This document shows, piece after piece, positions 11,628 to 22,429 of a stretch of DNA of 64,000 nt. Location: positions 37,501-101,500 of the forward strand of contig JAOTOM010002889.1 of NCBI GenBank assembly GCA_034440615.1, in the 5' to 3' direction. How positions within the stretch are numbered: position 1 is the first letter of the stretch; each line of letters opens with the position of its first letter. Both the position numbers and the translations under genes were made by a program. Source of the stretch: Ashinkailepas kermadecensis (Eukaryota > Arthropoda > Thecostraca > Neolepadidae). The notes under the pieces are model-generated. The model was not told the DNA's origin and made no database searches. It was given only the letters and a program-made list of their open reading frames with translations.

Positions 11628-14600
11628 GAAAGGGGAAGAGGGAGGGAACAAGAGGGAAAGTTGAAAACTATAGGCCAGTAAGCATCACATCCCTAGTCTG
11701 CAAGGTACTCGAATCAATTATCAAGGATAGAATAGTTAGTTTTCTGGAAGGAAACACATTGATTCAAGATACTCGGCATGGGTTTAGAAAAGGGCGATCG
11801 TGTCTCACAAATCTCTTGGACATTTATAATTTCGCTACAGCACAATTTGATCAGGGAAATCAGGTTGATGTAGCATATCTTAACTTGCGTGTAAGAAAGA
11901 TACGACCTTCAATATCGGAGTGCTGAGCTGACATCAGTAACGTTGGATTATACTTTATTGTACTCAACGTTTCGCCGGCCATCGTCGAGTGATATAAAAT
12001 GTCGTTAGCAATTAAAAAAGACGCGAAGCGTGAAAGAACGTGGAATGCAAAGCCTCTCAGTGGTGCACACTTAAGAAACTCCAACCGAAACCGGTCGATA
12101 ACTCTAAGCCCGAGCCGATGGTCCACATACATATCGATACCACGCACATATATAGACATAGATCCATATAACGCGTAATACATAGAATATAATTTATGTT
12201 TATGTAATTTGTGATATAGAGTCGTTTGCGTGTAGTTGCGGCCGTAGATTACGTAATCTACGGCCGCAACTAAACACGCAAACGACGTCTTGGTATATCA
12301 CTTAAATTACATAAACATAAATTATATTCTATGTATTACGCGTTATATTGATCTATGTCTATATATGTGCGTGAGTGTATGTATCGATATGTATGTGGAC
12401 CATCGGCTCGGGCTTCCTCAGAGGATTCTATCTTGACCTAGTTTGTTTCTGGTTTGGAGTTTTTTAGTGTCTGCACCACTGAGGAGGCTTTTCTGCATTC
12501 CACGTGTCTTTGCACGCTTTTTTTCTCGCGTGCTTTTTTTTTTTCAATTGCTTAACTTTACATTTTTATATCACTCCTGACGATGGCCCCTGGCCGAAAC
12601 GTTGAGTACCTAATAAAGTATAATCCTTAACGTTGCTTTTGATGTCAACTCAGCACCTCCTGGTATATTGAAGGTCGTATGCTTTCTTTACACGCAATGT
12701 CTAAAACCCAGGAGCATCTAAGAGCCATTCTTCGTTGTATTAAGCATATCTTAACTTTAGTAAGGCCTTTGACAAGGTACCCCATAAACGGTTAATGATG
12801 CAGCTTCAGGTCCATGGCATTGCAGGTAGCATCCTAAAATGGATACAGTTCTGGCTTCCAGGTAGACAGCAAAGAGTGATGCTAAATGGTACAAAGTCTT
12901 CATGGCAAAAATGTTCTTAGTGGAATCCACCAGGGGTCAGTTCTAGGGCCACTATTGTTCATTATATTTGTAAATAACATTGAAAGTGGCCTAAGCAGTA
13001 TGGTTTTGAAATTTGCGGATGATTTGAAGGTCTTTAAGGAAATAACAGGACACAATGAGCAGGTCTCGCTGCAGAAAGACTTAGACGAACTTGTGAAGTG
13101 GTCCGAAAAAAATGGCAAATTAAATTTAATTTTGTTAGGTGCAAAATCATGCATGTAGGTAGGCAGTATATGAAGGCTCCATACTTGATGGGTGGCCAAG
13201 TACTACCTGTGACTCAGCAGGAGAAGGACTTAGGTGTTATTTTCAACACAAAATTGGGGGCATCAGAACAGATCAAAGAAGCCAGGAAGAAGGCACTAAG
13301 AATGCTTGGGGCAATAAATATGAATGTATCATACAAAAGTGAGGAAGTCATCAGGAAGTTCTACTGTGCATATGCCAGGCCACATTTGGAATATTGTGTC
13401 CAAGCTTGGTCCCCTAGTTATGAAAAAGATTGTTGGCTTTTAGAGAGTGCAAAAGAGGGCAACAAAAATGGTTAATGGTATCAGCAACCTGGCATATGAG
13501 GAAAGATTGAAGAAATTGAATATGTTTTCACTTAGATATAGAAGGCTGAGAGGAGATCTCATCGAGGTTTTTAAATGTGTTCATGGTCAGGAACAGGGAT
13601 ATCTCAGGGAAATGTCTGAATTGAACAGAAATGATGCAATTAGAGGTCATCAATTCAAAATTAAAGTTAATCACAGCAGGACAAGGTTAAGACAGTCTTT
13701 CTTCACCAACAGGGTAGTAGAACACTGGAACCAGCTGCCAGAAACCATTGTCAGTAGCAGCACACTGAACATCTTTAAAAACAGCATAGACAATCATTAT
13801 AAGAATAGAGGGCTTGCTTTTCGGTATTCCAGGGAGGGCTGATCGACGGATTTGGTGGGCAATTGGTTCAGTGTCCAGAGTGCAACCGAGAAGGGCCCTT
13901 GTGGCTCATAGTTGCACTGATCTTTTATGTCTTTTACGTATATATATATACCAGATGCATATGCATATATATATATATATATGCATGTGCATCTGGTTCC
14001 CCTTTTCTCTGCAACCATTCCTTGCATCCCTCATGTTTTGGGGAACTTCGCATATTTCGACGTACACTATGTCCAACAGAACATCTTGGTCAATCATCAC
14101 GCATCAGTAAGGTCAAGCACCGACAATTTGCAGTTGTGCTAGGCTCCATAGCTACTGGATACAAAGCCAACAGATATTCTGCAAATTAAACTAGCTTAGA
14201 GGTGTAGCGGACATCTCACCTGCCAAAAATCTTCCGAAGTTTTTCCGTCGAACAAATTGGGCCAGAGCTGCAGTAGCGACGGCAAGATCGGCTGGAGCTG
14301 CTTCATGTCGAGGTCATCACCCTGGCAGTAGGACGGGTTGTCTCCCGAGTAGCTGTCCGGCCTGTGGAGGTCAGGCTGTTGTCATCTTCGGGCCAGTTTG
14401 TTGGGCTCATGCCAGAGTCAGCATCCGAAATGGCAAAATTCAGGCTATACTAGACAGTAACATGAATTGCATCTTCCATGCGGATTTGGGATTAGATTGG
14501 ACACATATCGAATTGAATGTAATTTTGACAACAATCTCAGATCCGAATATTGAATAAGGATTGATTTATAAACCGCCCTACTGCTCTGCTTGCTGTAACA

Positions 14601-15834
14601 AGTTAATTTATATTTGCGTTGCCGATGTTTGTCAATTGCACATGGATTTCTATAATTCTATAATTTTCACGGGTCAGATTTGTAATTGATCAATAAATTT
14701 ATATCCACGTTATGCTCCAGTTTGTACTCGTTATTGGGACTGGCTGAGCTGTCCTCTGAGTAGAAAAGCAATTCGCAAATGTCACATTATGATCACCAGC
14801 TTGGCAATGTTGCATTGTTTCCCTGTAGTCATGGAAACATTGCAACATTGCCCATCAGTCCAGCTCTAGTTTGACAATCTGGTGACTCTCGTAGTGTAAC
14901 GCGCACACGTTTGCCTAACGCAAATTTAAATAAATCCTGTCGCGGTTAAAACGCAGTTTGTGTTAAATGATAAGAGTTAATACCACCACCATCCCATCAG
15001 TTAGCTGTAAAATCCCCGCTACCCTGGAAAAAATTCGGGAGACCGCACAACTGGCGCGATGCGTGTCCTGTAATACGACCCCTTTGGTATACAATTTACA
15101 TTGACGAGCAGCACGGCCTTGTCATTGATTTCCCGTTATCCTTTCATTCCTGGATCTACTCCTTATGGCCTCGTCTTTGTTGCGCTTCATTAAGCCGACA
15201 CCGGCTTAAGTGCTCTAGACTGCAGCCTCCCAAGTCCCTTGCTGTTCGGCGAACTGATTTCTTCACTTCTGTCATGCACATGTATGTATAGCCATCAGCT
15301 GCGTAGATGCACCTGAAAGTAAATACACATGCAGGGACTGGTGCCTTGTCACACCTGTAGCTCGTAATCACACATGTACTTAGGTAGTAGGTGTATTCGG
15401 TGATGAACTCTCAGTTCTTTCGCACCTAGCCAATGAAGGCAATGTGCAATCTGATACATCTGATACATCTGATCTATTTCATCTTTTACAATCTATTACA
15501 TCTAACGTGGAGGTGATTTCTTCTACCACTGGTCACGCTTGCTGCGAAATTGATTTTCTAATTATGTGGATGTGCTTTGCTTGCTATGCCATGAACTGAA
15601 ATGCAATGCCTAATGATCCACATAACAAGTGCATTAACGACAGGTTCGACGCAGCCCTCACCTCACGCTGTCAACTGTGAAGAGTACGCTTGACGCCACA
15701 CTTACCACAGGCCGTGTATGGTGAAGAAGGAGACGTTGGCGGGAATGGTGCAGCCGCCGTCGTGGGTCTCGCACACGGTCTGCGGCCATTCTGTCGCCAA
15801 CATGTAGAGGTCGGGGTCAACGGCCGCCGACAGC
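7344..15834 (-). CDS. RNASET2: Ribonuclease T2 (secreted/lysosomal acid RNase), 5' end missing
   Basis: RNase T2 enzymes cleave single-stranded RNA through a 2',3'-cyclic phosphate and act in lysosomes or outside the cell. Five exons are visible on the minus strand: 15706–15834, 14220–14361, 11212–11322, 8804–8931 and 7344–7485. Every junction is GT–AG and phase-compatible, giving about 217 residues. The first catalytic motif reads FTIHGLWP and is split across exons at the Trp codon. The second reads FWQHEWDKHGKC, split after Gln. YF..AL, then AGIVPS, then a final Cys-rich segment (LELEVCF-like, DC, GCS) follow in the family order. Catalytic His, Glu and His are all present. The exon with the signal peptide, which must supply two bases of the first codon here, was not found. 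Introns carry a CR1-like LINE and a 52-bp minisatellite. The family assignment is firm; I infer an intact gene. Confidence 0.93.
7531..7790. repeat. 52-bp minisatellite in the last RNase T2 intron
   Basis: Copies of a 52-bp unit beginning TCGATCTGCGGCACTCATAA start at 7531, 7583, 7635 and 7687, with a diverged fifth copy near 7739. The array starts about 45 bp upstream of the last-exon acceptor. Confidence 0.9.
7791..8803. other. Intron sequence, nothing further recognised
   Basis: Rest of the last RNase T2 intron: AT-rich, with a poly-C run near 8392. No coding or repeat family recognised. Confidence 0.5.
8804..8931 (-). CDS. RNASET2: RNase T2 exon with the GIVPS motif
   Basis: It encodes ILAAAGIVPSSEPQ and continues to VLSCDHQQNPD plus two bases of the next codon. 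The GI.PS motif and the following Cys are typical of the family. The acceptor is GCCGGCAG with a weak pyrimidine tract; the donor is GTATATAT. Length 128 nt. Confidence 0.9.
9335..9445 (-). mobile_element. Fragment of the GGCCGAAACGTTGAG repeat family
   Basis: On the minus strand it reads GGCCGAAACGTTGAGCAATA, then CAACTCAGCACCTCCTGG and a TATATTGCAGGTCG end. The same blocks occur in both arms of the fold-back element at 11887–12742. Here the hammerhead-like CTGANGA half is lost. It lies in an RNase T2 intron. Confidence 0.6.
9446..11211. other. Intron sequence with a GC-rich block
   Basis: Part of the intron between the HEWDKHGKC and GIVPS exons. A GC-rich block at 10440–10910 has open frames on both strands but no recognisable protein and contains a strong hairpin. 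It is probably a transposon remnant. Confidence 0.4.
10513..10539. repeat. Perfect 11-bp stem hairpin
   Basis: CCCCGGGACGA at 10513–10523 is followed by a 5-base loop (CAAAT) and its exact reverse complement at 10529–10539. It lies in a GC-rich intronic block. It could be a transposon end or structured RNA. Confidence 0.7.
11212..11322 (-). CDS. RNASET2: RNase T2 exon with catalytic motif II
   Basis: The exon begins exactly at HEWDKHGKCA, the second catalytic motif with Glu, Lys and His, and continues to NQEAYFAEALNKA and YNGLQ. The acceptor is CTTCGCAG and the donor is GTTAGTGC. It is 111 nt with phase 0 at both ends. Confidence 0.95.
11583..11624. repeat. (AC)n microsatellite
   Basis: About 21 uninterrupted AC units immediately upstream of the 5'-truncated CR1-like LINE. 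Confidence 0.95.
11872..11886. repeat. Target-site duplication, left copy
   Basis: AGCATATCTTAACTT, identical to 12743–12757. Removing the insert and one copy restores the LINE frame DVAYLN–FSKAFDKV, which confirms insertion by duplication. The first A is ambiguous, so the duplication is 14 or 15 bp. Confidence 0.9.
11887..12742. mobile_element. Fold-back element nested in the LINE
   Basis: A large imperfect palindrome centred at 12252/12253 (perfect core GCGGCCGTAGATTAC and its complement). The left arm runs 11887–12252. The right arm runs 12253–12695 and is longer through small indels. Arm ends read GCGTGTAAGAAAG and its complement with one indel. A 47-bp tail (12696–12742) is outside the palindrome. 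It is flanked by a 14–15-bp repeat of the LINE sequence. Each arm carries the GGC..GAAACGTTGAG block. The long target-site duplication argues for target-primed insertion rather than a cut-and-paste element. The inverted arms plus a hammerhead-like core recall Penelope-like elements. Confidence 0.8.
12577..12634 (+). ncRNA. Hammerhead-ribozyme-like core (candidate)
   Basis: CTGACGA at 12577 is followed by a GGCC/GGCC stem and GAAAC at 12596–12600. ACGTT then pairs with AACGT at 12629–12633, followed by T. This is the order of a type I hammerhead: core, stem II, GAAA, stem III, cleavage base. Stem I is weak, and one extra U sits at the base of stem II. The two other copies in the window lack the CTGANGA half, so activity is doubtful. 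Confidence 0.35.
12743..12757. repeat. Target-site duplication, right copy
   Basis: Identical to 11872–11886. The LINE frame resumes directly after it with FSKAFDKVPHK. Confidence 0.9.
13951..13996. repeat. 46-bp near-perfect palindrome with an AT core
   Basis: CCAGATGCATATGCAT, an (AT)n core, then ATGCATGTGCATCTGG. Only one base pair is mismatched. It lies in the 3' region of the CR1-like LINE. Confidence 0.85.
14220..14361 (-). CDS. RNASET2: RNase T2 exon between the two catalytic motifs
   Basis: The exon starts with the last base of the Trp codon, then PDSYSGDNPSYC. It ends with WPNLFDGKTSEDFWQ before the donor GTGAGATG. The spacing Cys–(Leu-rich helix)–WP–FW is that of RNase T2. It is 142 nt long: one base plus 47 codons. 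Confidence 0.92.
14362..15705. other. RNase T2 intron, nothing recognised
   Basis: AT-rich intron. It contains a short triplication of TGATACATC near 15452–15475 and no coding or repeat family that I recognise. Confidence 0.5.
15706..15834 (-). CDS. RNASET2: RNase T2 exon with catalytic motif I
   Basis: The acceptor is CGCCGCAG at 15835–15842 and the donor is GTAAGTG at 15699–15705. The exon has one leading base, 42 codons and two trailing bases. It encodes LYMLATEWPQTVC and ends FFTIHGL plus two bases of Trp. WP and the Cys are typical of the N-terminal part of RNase T2, and the His in HGLW is the first catalytic histidine. NVS is a possible N-glycosylation site. Confidence 0.92.
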
Positions 15835-16084
15835 CTGCGGCGATCGTCAGCCAATCAGGCTTCAGCTGACACGCGCTTCAAACAGAAATTTTCCCAACAC
15901 CGGCGCTACCCTGGGTGCATGGTTAGAGAAGAACATTCGTGTTTTCGTGTGTTCATGGATATGTGTTCAGCATAGTCAACAGTGAGGATTCTGGCTTCTC
16001 AATGTTCATACATGTACTTAGCATGTACGAGCAAACGAGAAACGAGCAAAAGTCTATCCCGACCATGTATCCGGTGTACAATAT

Positions 16085-16945
16085 CCGGGCGCTTCACAGT
16101 CACATGCCTTTTCTCCTTCTTTGGTCAACGTCTGCAGTCGGTCTCTGGTTTGATTCCTTCATGGTTAGAGGCGAAGGTGACGGGCTTGTTGTCCATCCAG
16201 GATGCCCAGTGCCCCTAGTGTGGGTTCCTGGGGGACAGTGCAGACCGATGACCCGCAATTTGTCAAGTCCTTCACATCAGGAACTGCGGTAGCCTTGGGA
16301 ATTCGATTTTCAAATCTTACCCGTTCCTATTTTGCCACTTCCACTCAGGGAGTCCAGCAGCTTGACTGTGGTGAAGAACCTATCGAAGTACACCTTACTT
16401 CCTTCAGGAAGCGTCTTGGTCAGTCTGAGGACTACTGCTTCCACAAGTTCTGGAGCTACGTATTCCTCAGATATATGTCAGATAATGTGCTTCTTTTCCT
16501 CATTGACTTCGATGTCGACGGCCACCATGTGGTGTAGTAAGCGCCTAGTTCTTCAATCCTTCCGGATTCGGTTTGCTTGGCACGCACTGCTTGAGGCTGC
16601 AATGATCGGTGAAAGGTTCACTTGCTTCTGTAGGCGCTTCATGGGCCTCATATCATTCCCGTTCATCAATTTCATCCCATTCTTCCGTCATCTGGATCCA
16701 GTTCTTCCCTTGTCGATTCCCCTCGTCGTCCAACAGATCGCCGGACACGTCCAGCTCGTCGAGGAGTGCTCTGATGTCTTGATCGTGGACAGCAGGGGAG
16801 TGTCTTGGACGCCTGGAGGATCGTCTTTAACGATCAGCAGGAGTACGCATGTCATCTGAGTCTGGAAGCGAGGAAGTAACATGGCGAAAGGAAGGTACGG
16901 TTGCACAGCGCGACTTAGGCGAATAGAAACAGCAAGGTGCATATG
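16085..16945 (-). pseudogene. piggyBac transposase remnant
   Basis: On the minus strand the N-terminal acidic part reads DIRALLDELDVSGDLLDDEG. Further on are VYFDRFFTTVKLLDSL with the second catalytic Asp of the DDD triad, a short GTG segment, then RIPKATAVPDV and DNKPVTFASN. These match the order of the piggyBac (DDE_Tnp_1_7) family. Stops occur early (after MRTPADR and after EIDERE), and several frameshifts separate the blocks. The region before the FF motif with the first Asp and the C-terminal zinc ring are missing. It is a dead copy upstream of the visible RNase T2 exons, possibly within its first intron. Confidence 0.8.
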
Positions 16946-17919
16946 ATACAGACGGGCACTCTTTGGAGGCGCAACTTTATAGCGGAGTGGAATCGAGATA
17001 TTCTTGGCTTCCTTTAAACGAGGCTTTTCTTCGTCTTCTATTCCTTGCCACCTTCATTGACACCAGGACTGTGAGTGTGAAGAAACGTCTCTGATAATCA
17101 TGGTCTTGGGATGCTAACCAAAATATGGTTTATGTTAAATAGTTGAAACATTGTGGCCATTAAACCTCTGGCTAGGGGTGAACTTTCGCATACTTTTAGT
17201 GAGGCCTGAATCCCGATATCTTTGGTTAACTGTGAGAAGAAATGGACAATTTCCTTGCCTGCCATGATTGAAAGTAAAATAAGGTGAAACGTTTTGGCCC
17301 ACATTGACAAGGAATACTGTGCTTAGTGCTTATATATAAAATCGTTTGCAAAGCATGCCGTCGCCAATTTTATATCTGAGAAACTTTGCTCGAAAGCCAC
17401 GCATCCATGGAACATGCTGAGACCAACGTGAATTTGTATGTAGAGATACCGGGGTCAGCTAGAGACAACGCGGATCTGAAGGTTTTGGAGTCCCTATGCA
17501 TTCGAGACACACATCCCACCATGAATTCCCAGAACTCCTCATGGTACATCACATAACCTTATTATTTCACACGTAGGCACTTGTTATAGTATTTGCACTC
17601 ATACAAAACATATAGCAGAGTAGTCAGATATGAAGCATGGAGAGATGATCCAGAGATCATGGAGTATTCAGTACTATTTGAACGCATATCGCCAGAGCCC
17701 ACTGATTACTCCGCCGTGCCAGTTTTTGCCTGACTGACTGCTGGTACTCGCAGTTCATTTTTCATTTTCGTGGAGCGATACCCGTCGCCTTTTCGCTTCT
17801 TTGTTTCTAGGGGTGACACCCGTCACCCGACGCGTTTTTCATCTTCATCGTACTTTCCGTTCCCTGTGTTTCTGTGCGTTCTTCATCTTTATTTAAGTCA
17901 CATTAGGTAGGGATTTTTC
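16946..17919. other. Noncoding, with one arm of a dispersed repeat
   Basis: 17270–17325 is the reverse complement, with few changes, of 23916–23975. The two copies bracket the I-type LINE in inverted orientation. Nothing else is recognised. Confidence 0.5.
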
Positions 17920-17925
17920 CCCGCG

Positions 17926-19340
17926 ATGGGGAAAAAACGAAAGAAGACGCTGACCCATGCTCGCCAACGGACTCTGACTCTGAATTCCCGCCACTGACAA
18001 CACAAGATGACCATCGCACAACCCCGGACTCGGCCCCTGATGCCCCATCTCATGATACCAACATTAATAACCCGCGCCGGACTATTCCTTTGGATGACGC
18101 CATGAAAGCCCTTTGTGTCTCACCGAACCCTGCTCGTCCCAAGACCATGACCTCGCCTCGCGATCCGGACCAGACCATAACCCTCCACGCCGCTGACCCA
18201 CGTCCGAACCAGACCACGCCCTCCCAACCTGAACTCATCGAATCCTACCCCGACAGTGCTGGCTCTTTCATAGTTGTCAACCTGTCGAGGAAACCGTTTC
18301 TTTCCGCCGTATCAACGTTTTCTGGCCGACGAAACAACTCCTCGCCATATGCTCCTTAGCCAATCCTGACATCGAAGCCCCTGCCAACGGAACCCTCGTC
18401 ATAAAAACCCAAATCCGAGCCCAGACCAAAGCCCTCCTCCGCACCACCACATTTTGTGGTAAATCCATCACAATTTATCTCCATTCCAACCGCAATACTA
18501 CCAAGGGCACCATCTTCGCGCCGGAGCTCCGCTTCATGTCTGAGGCAGACATTCAGGTGCGGAGCTCAGGCCGAAGGGGTGACCCACGTCCGCCGCATCA
18601 CTTCCTTTAAAGACGGCCAGAAACGTGATACGAGCCTCCTTGTCCTTACCTTCAACTCTACCACTCTTCCCAAGACCCTCCTCGCCGGATACCTACGATT
18701 CCAAGTCCGTGTCTTTGTTCCCAATCCTCTCCGCTGCTTAAATTGCCAGCGCTTCGGCCATGGCAGCAAAACATGCCGCCAACCAGCCCGCTGCTCCAAG
18801 TGTGGCGAACCACCTCATCCTGACTCCACCTGCTCCAAACCGGCCCACTGCCTCAACTGCAATACACCTGACCACCTGACCACTATGTCCAGTCTGGCGC
18901 AAAGAGAAAGAGGTTTGCGCCGTCAAGGCCACAACCGGGGAGTCATACCCTCAGGCCCGACGGTCTGTCGAGGCCACTTCCCCCTCGACCAAAACTTACG
19001 CCCAGGCGGCCACCGTTGCTCCCTCCACCCCTTGCGTCAACACCACTTTTACTTCGATGCAAACCGACATCATTCCCGGCTTAGCTCCACTTAAAAAACT
19101 CACACCACTGACCATACCGACACAAAACACCGTGGCTCCCAACACAAAGACCACTCCGGCACCACACGCTCAGACAAATTCCGCAAGGAATGCCAGACCC
19201 CGCAGCCATTCGGCTGCTGTGGAAATGCGTACCACTTCGGTGGGCCGCCGATCAAGCCCGACGCGTCCAGTGCCGGCCGGCGGCCACGTGACCCGACCGA
19301 CACATTCCAGCGGGCGAGCATCCCCCGCGGTCCGGCCGCC
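17926..19340 (+). pseudogene. LINE ORF1 (nucleic-acid-binding gag-like protein), broken
   Basis: An N-terminal Pro/Thr-rich part (around DDAMKALCVSPNP) leads to three zinc knuckles at about 18733–18880: CLNCQRFGHGSKTC, CSKCGEPPHPDSTC and a third starting CLNCNTPDH that is cut by a frameshift. Such knuckles bind the element RNA. At least three frameshifts separate the parts; the tail to about 19340 is Thr/Pro/Arg-rich. Confidence 0.8.
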
Positions 19341-19539
19341 GTGACCTTGCCAAGGTCACCGGTCGGTCGGACGGCTCGGGAGGGTCAACCGCCGCCGTCC
19401 GCACCCAATCCACATGCCCGCCTGAGCTGCAATCTTGGATATGCCATGCACCGAAAGGTGCCGACAAACATTAATACTTCATATCCGAATGTGTGCATTC
19501 TTACAATGAAATTGCCGTAACTTAATCTCCAAATGGGCC

Positions 19540-20150
19540 GAAATGAAAGCATTTTCAGTATTCTCACACTTATTCTCATCGCACTCCAAGAAACATGGTT
19601 TTTGCCGACAGATACATATAACTTCAATATTTTCAATTACTCGCTGTACCGTCACGACGAGGTCCGTGGACCACATCGCAGTGGCGGTACAGCACTTTAC
19701 ATCAACAATGATTTTACACATACACAAATTACACTCAATTCACCTTTACAAGCGGTAGCTTGTACTTTACGTTTGCATGGTAGGAATATAGATGTATGTT
19801 CCATTTATATTTCACCACACACGGACAACACACACCTTTTGACACAACTAGAAAAACTTATAGCACATTTCAATAACCCATTCATATTACTCGGAGACTT
19901 TAATGCACATAGTCCAGCCTGGGATCAAGCACGTACACATAGAGACGCTCGAGGCAGCATCATTGAACTCATTTTTGACAGACATAATTTAGTACTACTT
20001 AACACCGGAGAACCAACTTTTTTAATCTTGGACATAATACAAAAACAGCTATTGATTTATCAATATGCTCTCCGAGTCTAGCCAATGATTTTGACTGGAC
20101 CATTGACACCGACATTCATGACAGCGATCACTACCCCATCAAATTAACAC
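19540..20150 (+). pseudogene. LINE AP-like endonuclease domain, broken
   Basis: Motifs in order: LQETWF (the metal-binding Glu), SGGTALYI, ILLGDFNAHSPAWD (Asp and Asn of the active site) and DSDHYPIK (catalytic His). This domain nicks the target DNA to prime reverse transcription. A frameshift near 20025 separates the last motif, and the N-terminal strand is disrupted around 19530. Confidence 0.88.
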
Positions 20151-20359
20151 CCACATTTTCAACTGCGACCGATATCACACCCAGTTTTATCCCCCGCTGG
20201 AAAATTTCGAAGGCCGATTGGACAACATTCCATGAACTTTCACATATTCCATACAACCCAACATTTATCCCGTCAAAAACATCAACCAAATCACACAAAC
20301 ACTTTTCGAAGCAGCTTCTACCGCTATTCCACTAACAAACCCTTTCACAAAAAGAACAC

Positions 20360-21860
20360 CAGTACCTTGGTGGTGCCCCGAAGTAGCACAAGCCATCGCA
20401 GTTAGAAAACGAGCATTTAGAAAATATCTTAGACATCCGGATTCACGTAATTTACTTCATCGGAACCAGGAACAAGCTCGAACCCACCGTATCATTCGCG
20501 ATGCCAGGCGCCGTTCATGGTCTTCATATTTGCAACAACTCACCTCTCAAACACCTCTAAGCAAAATTTGGCAGTTAATCCGCCGGTTGTCTGGACGCAC
20601 CCCATTCAAATCACTCCCGGCCCTCAAAATCCAAAATACCACCATTACAGACCCACAAACAATAGTAAATACAATAGCGGACACCATGGCCCACAATAGT
20701 TCTGATAGCAACTACAAACCGAATTCGTGCAAAATGCACAACACACTGTTCACACCGATTTGACACAATTCGATTCTGACAACACTGAAACATACAATGC
20801 TCCTTTTCAAATTTCAGAACTGGAAACTGCAATTTCCTCCGCCGGTAATACTTCTGTAGGTCCCGACAAATTGCATTATTCTTTTTTCAGACATTCATCC
20901 GACGACACGAAACATTGCATGATTGCATCTTGCGAACATTTAATTAATTATGGTCCGGTCATATCTTCCCCGAATCCTGGAAGGAAGCCCTCATCATTCC
21001 TCTACCAAAACCCGTCAAAAATCATAGCAACCCGAACAATTTTCCACCCATCGCTCTCACCAGTTGTCTAAGAAAACTTTTGGAACGTATTATTATAAAA
21101 AGACTGACCTGGTACCTAGAAACAAATTATCTTTTACCTCCAATTCAATGCGGCTTTCGACATGGACACAGCACAATAGATCATCTCATTCGATTAGAAA
21201 CGGACATCCGCCTTGGTTATTTAAAAAAAAATGAACACACCATCGCATAATTTTTAGACATTAGCAGAGCATATGATATAGTATACAAACCCGCATTTAT
21301 TTCCAGACTTCTTCACATCGGCCTGAAAGGGAATTTAGCTCATTATTTGATAGGATTTTTTGTCTGGTTCCCGTTATTTTCATCTTTCCGATGAAAATAA
21401 CGTCAACGTCAGCGATTTCCGAGTTGCATTTCATTGAAAACGGATTACCACAGGGAAGCTGTTTATCACCAGTATTATTTAACATCATCATTAACGATAT
21501 TTTCGCCGACATGCCACCTAAGTTATCAGTCTCCCTTTTTGCCGATGACAGCGCTATTTGGTGCACATATAAAAATGAAAAGCATTGCTTAATTAGACCA
21601 CAAAACGCACTTCACCATGTATACCAATGGTCTCTCAAATACGGTTTCACATTTTCGCCTCCAAAATCAGCCACCATGATATTTAGCAAATCACCTCCAA
21701 GCCCACATCCGGAAACACCGCTTCACCTCGGAAGCACTGACATACCTTTCGTAAATTATTTTAAAGTTCTTGGTATTATTTTTTATCGTAAGCTTTTCAT
21801 GCATCAACACATCAAACACGTCCAGACCAAATGTTTTCACAGACCCAATTAATTTCGCTG
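20360..21860 (+). pseudogene. LINE reverse transcriptase domain, broken
   Basis: Upstream segments read PWWCPEVAQAIAVRKRAFRK and ARRRSWSSYLQQLT, typical of the linker between endonuclease and polymerase. The palm contains NNFPPIALTSCLRKLLERII, IQCGFRHGHSTIDHLIRLE, FLDISRAYDIV, NGLPQGSCLSPVLFNIIIND and SLFADDSAIW with the catalytic Asp pair (about 21535–21549). An in-frame TAA precedes FLDIS, and frameshifts occur near 20720, 20960 and 21380. Confidence 0.9.
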
Positions 21861-22429
21861 CATTACGTCGTCATCATTCGGATCCGATCGTCATACGCTT
21901 TTACAATTGTACAAATCCTTGGTTCTTCCCATTATATAATATGGTTCGATAGTTTACGCCGGTGGCAGTACCTCCGCTTTGAAAATTTTGGACACGTTAC
22001 AAAATAAATTCATCCTCATAGCACTCGGTGCAATGACCACATCTCCCATCACTTCTCTATAAACCGAATCAGGAATCGCACCATTAGTTTTCCGAAGAAT
22101 GGAACAAACACTTAGGTATGCCGCAAAAATTCAATTTAGAGAACACCACCTCACACACGCATCTTTGCAAATTCTCCCAAATCTACACCACAAATATTTC
22201 GGTCCCGCCGAAAAGCGAACCAGCCTTACCATAGCTTCACGCATCAAAACATTTTCTACACAACTCCAATACAATATTCCACATATTATTGCTCTTCCTC
22301 CACCAACTACACCACCGTGGCAGATGACCGAACGACAAATTTTCTTATCTCACCACCACTTCAAAATCACAACTTTGTCCAGAATACGTCCAACAAAAAT
22401 TACACCAGTTTCTTCCCGTTATCGCCATA

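Larger units (their letters stand above)
11650..13842 (+). pseudogene. CR1-like LINE reverse transcriptase, 5'-truncated and interrupted
   Basis: This is the reverse transcriptase of a non-LTR retrotransposon, inserted in antisense in an RNase T2 intron. Before the interruption the frame reads ENYRPVSITSLVCKVLES and ends DVAYLN. After it, SKAFDKVPHKRL, GSVLGPLLFIIFVN and the catalytic FADD (13012–13023) follow. The C-terminal part reads KDLGVIF, RPHLEYCVQAWSP, RRLRGDLIEVFK and a stop at 13842. An 857-bp fold-back element splits it at 11886/12743. A stop near 12916 and frameshifts near 12940, 13130 and 13450 kill it. The endonuclease part is absent, as expected of 5' truncation. The motif set fits the CR1 group; the exact clade is not certain. 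Confidence 0.9.
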
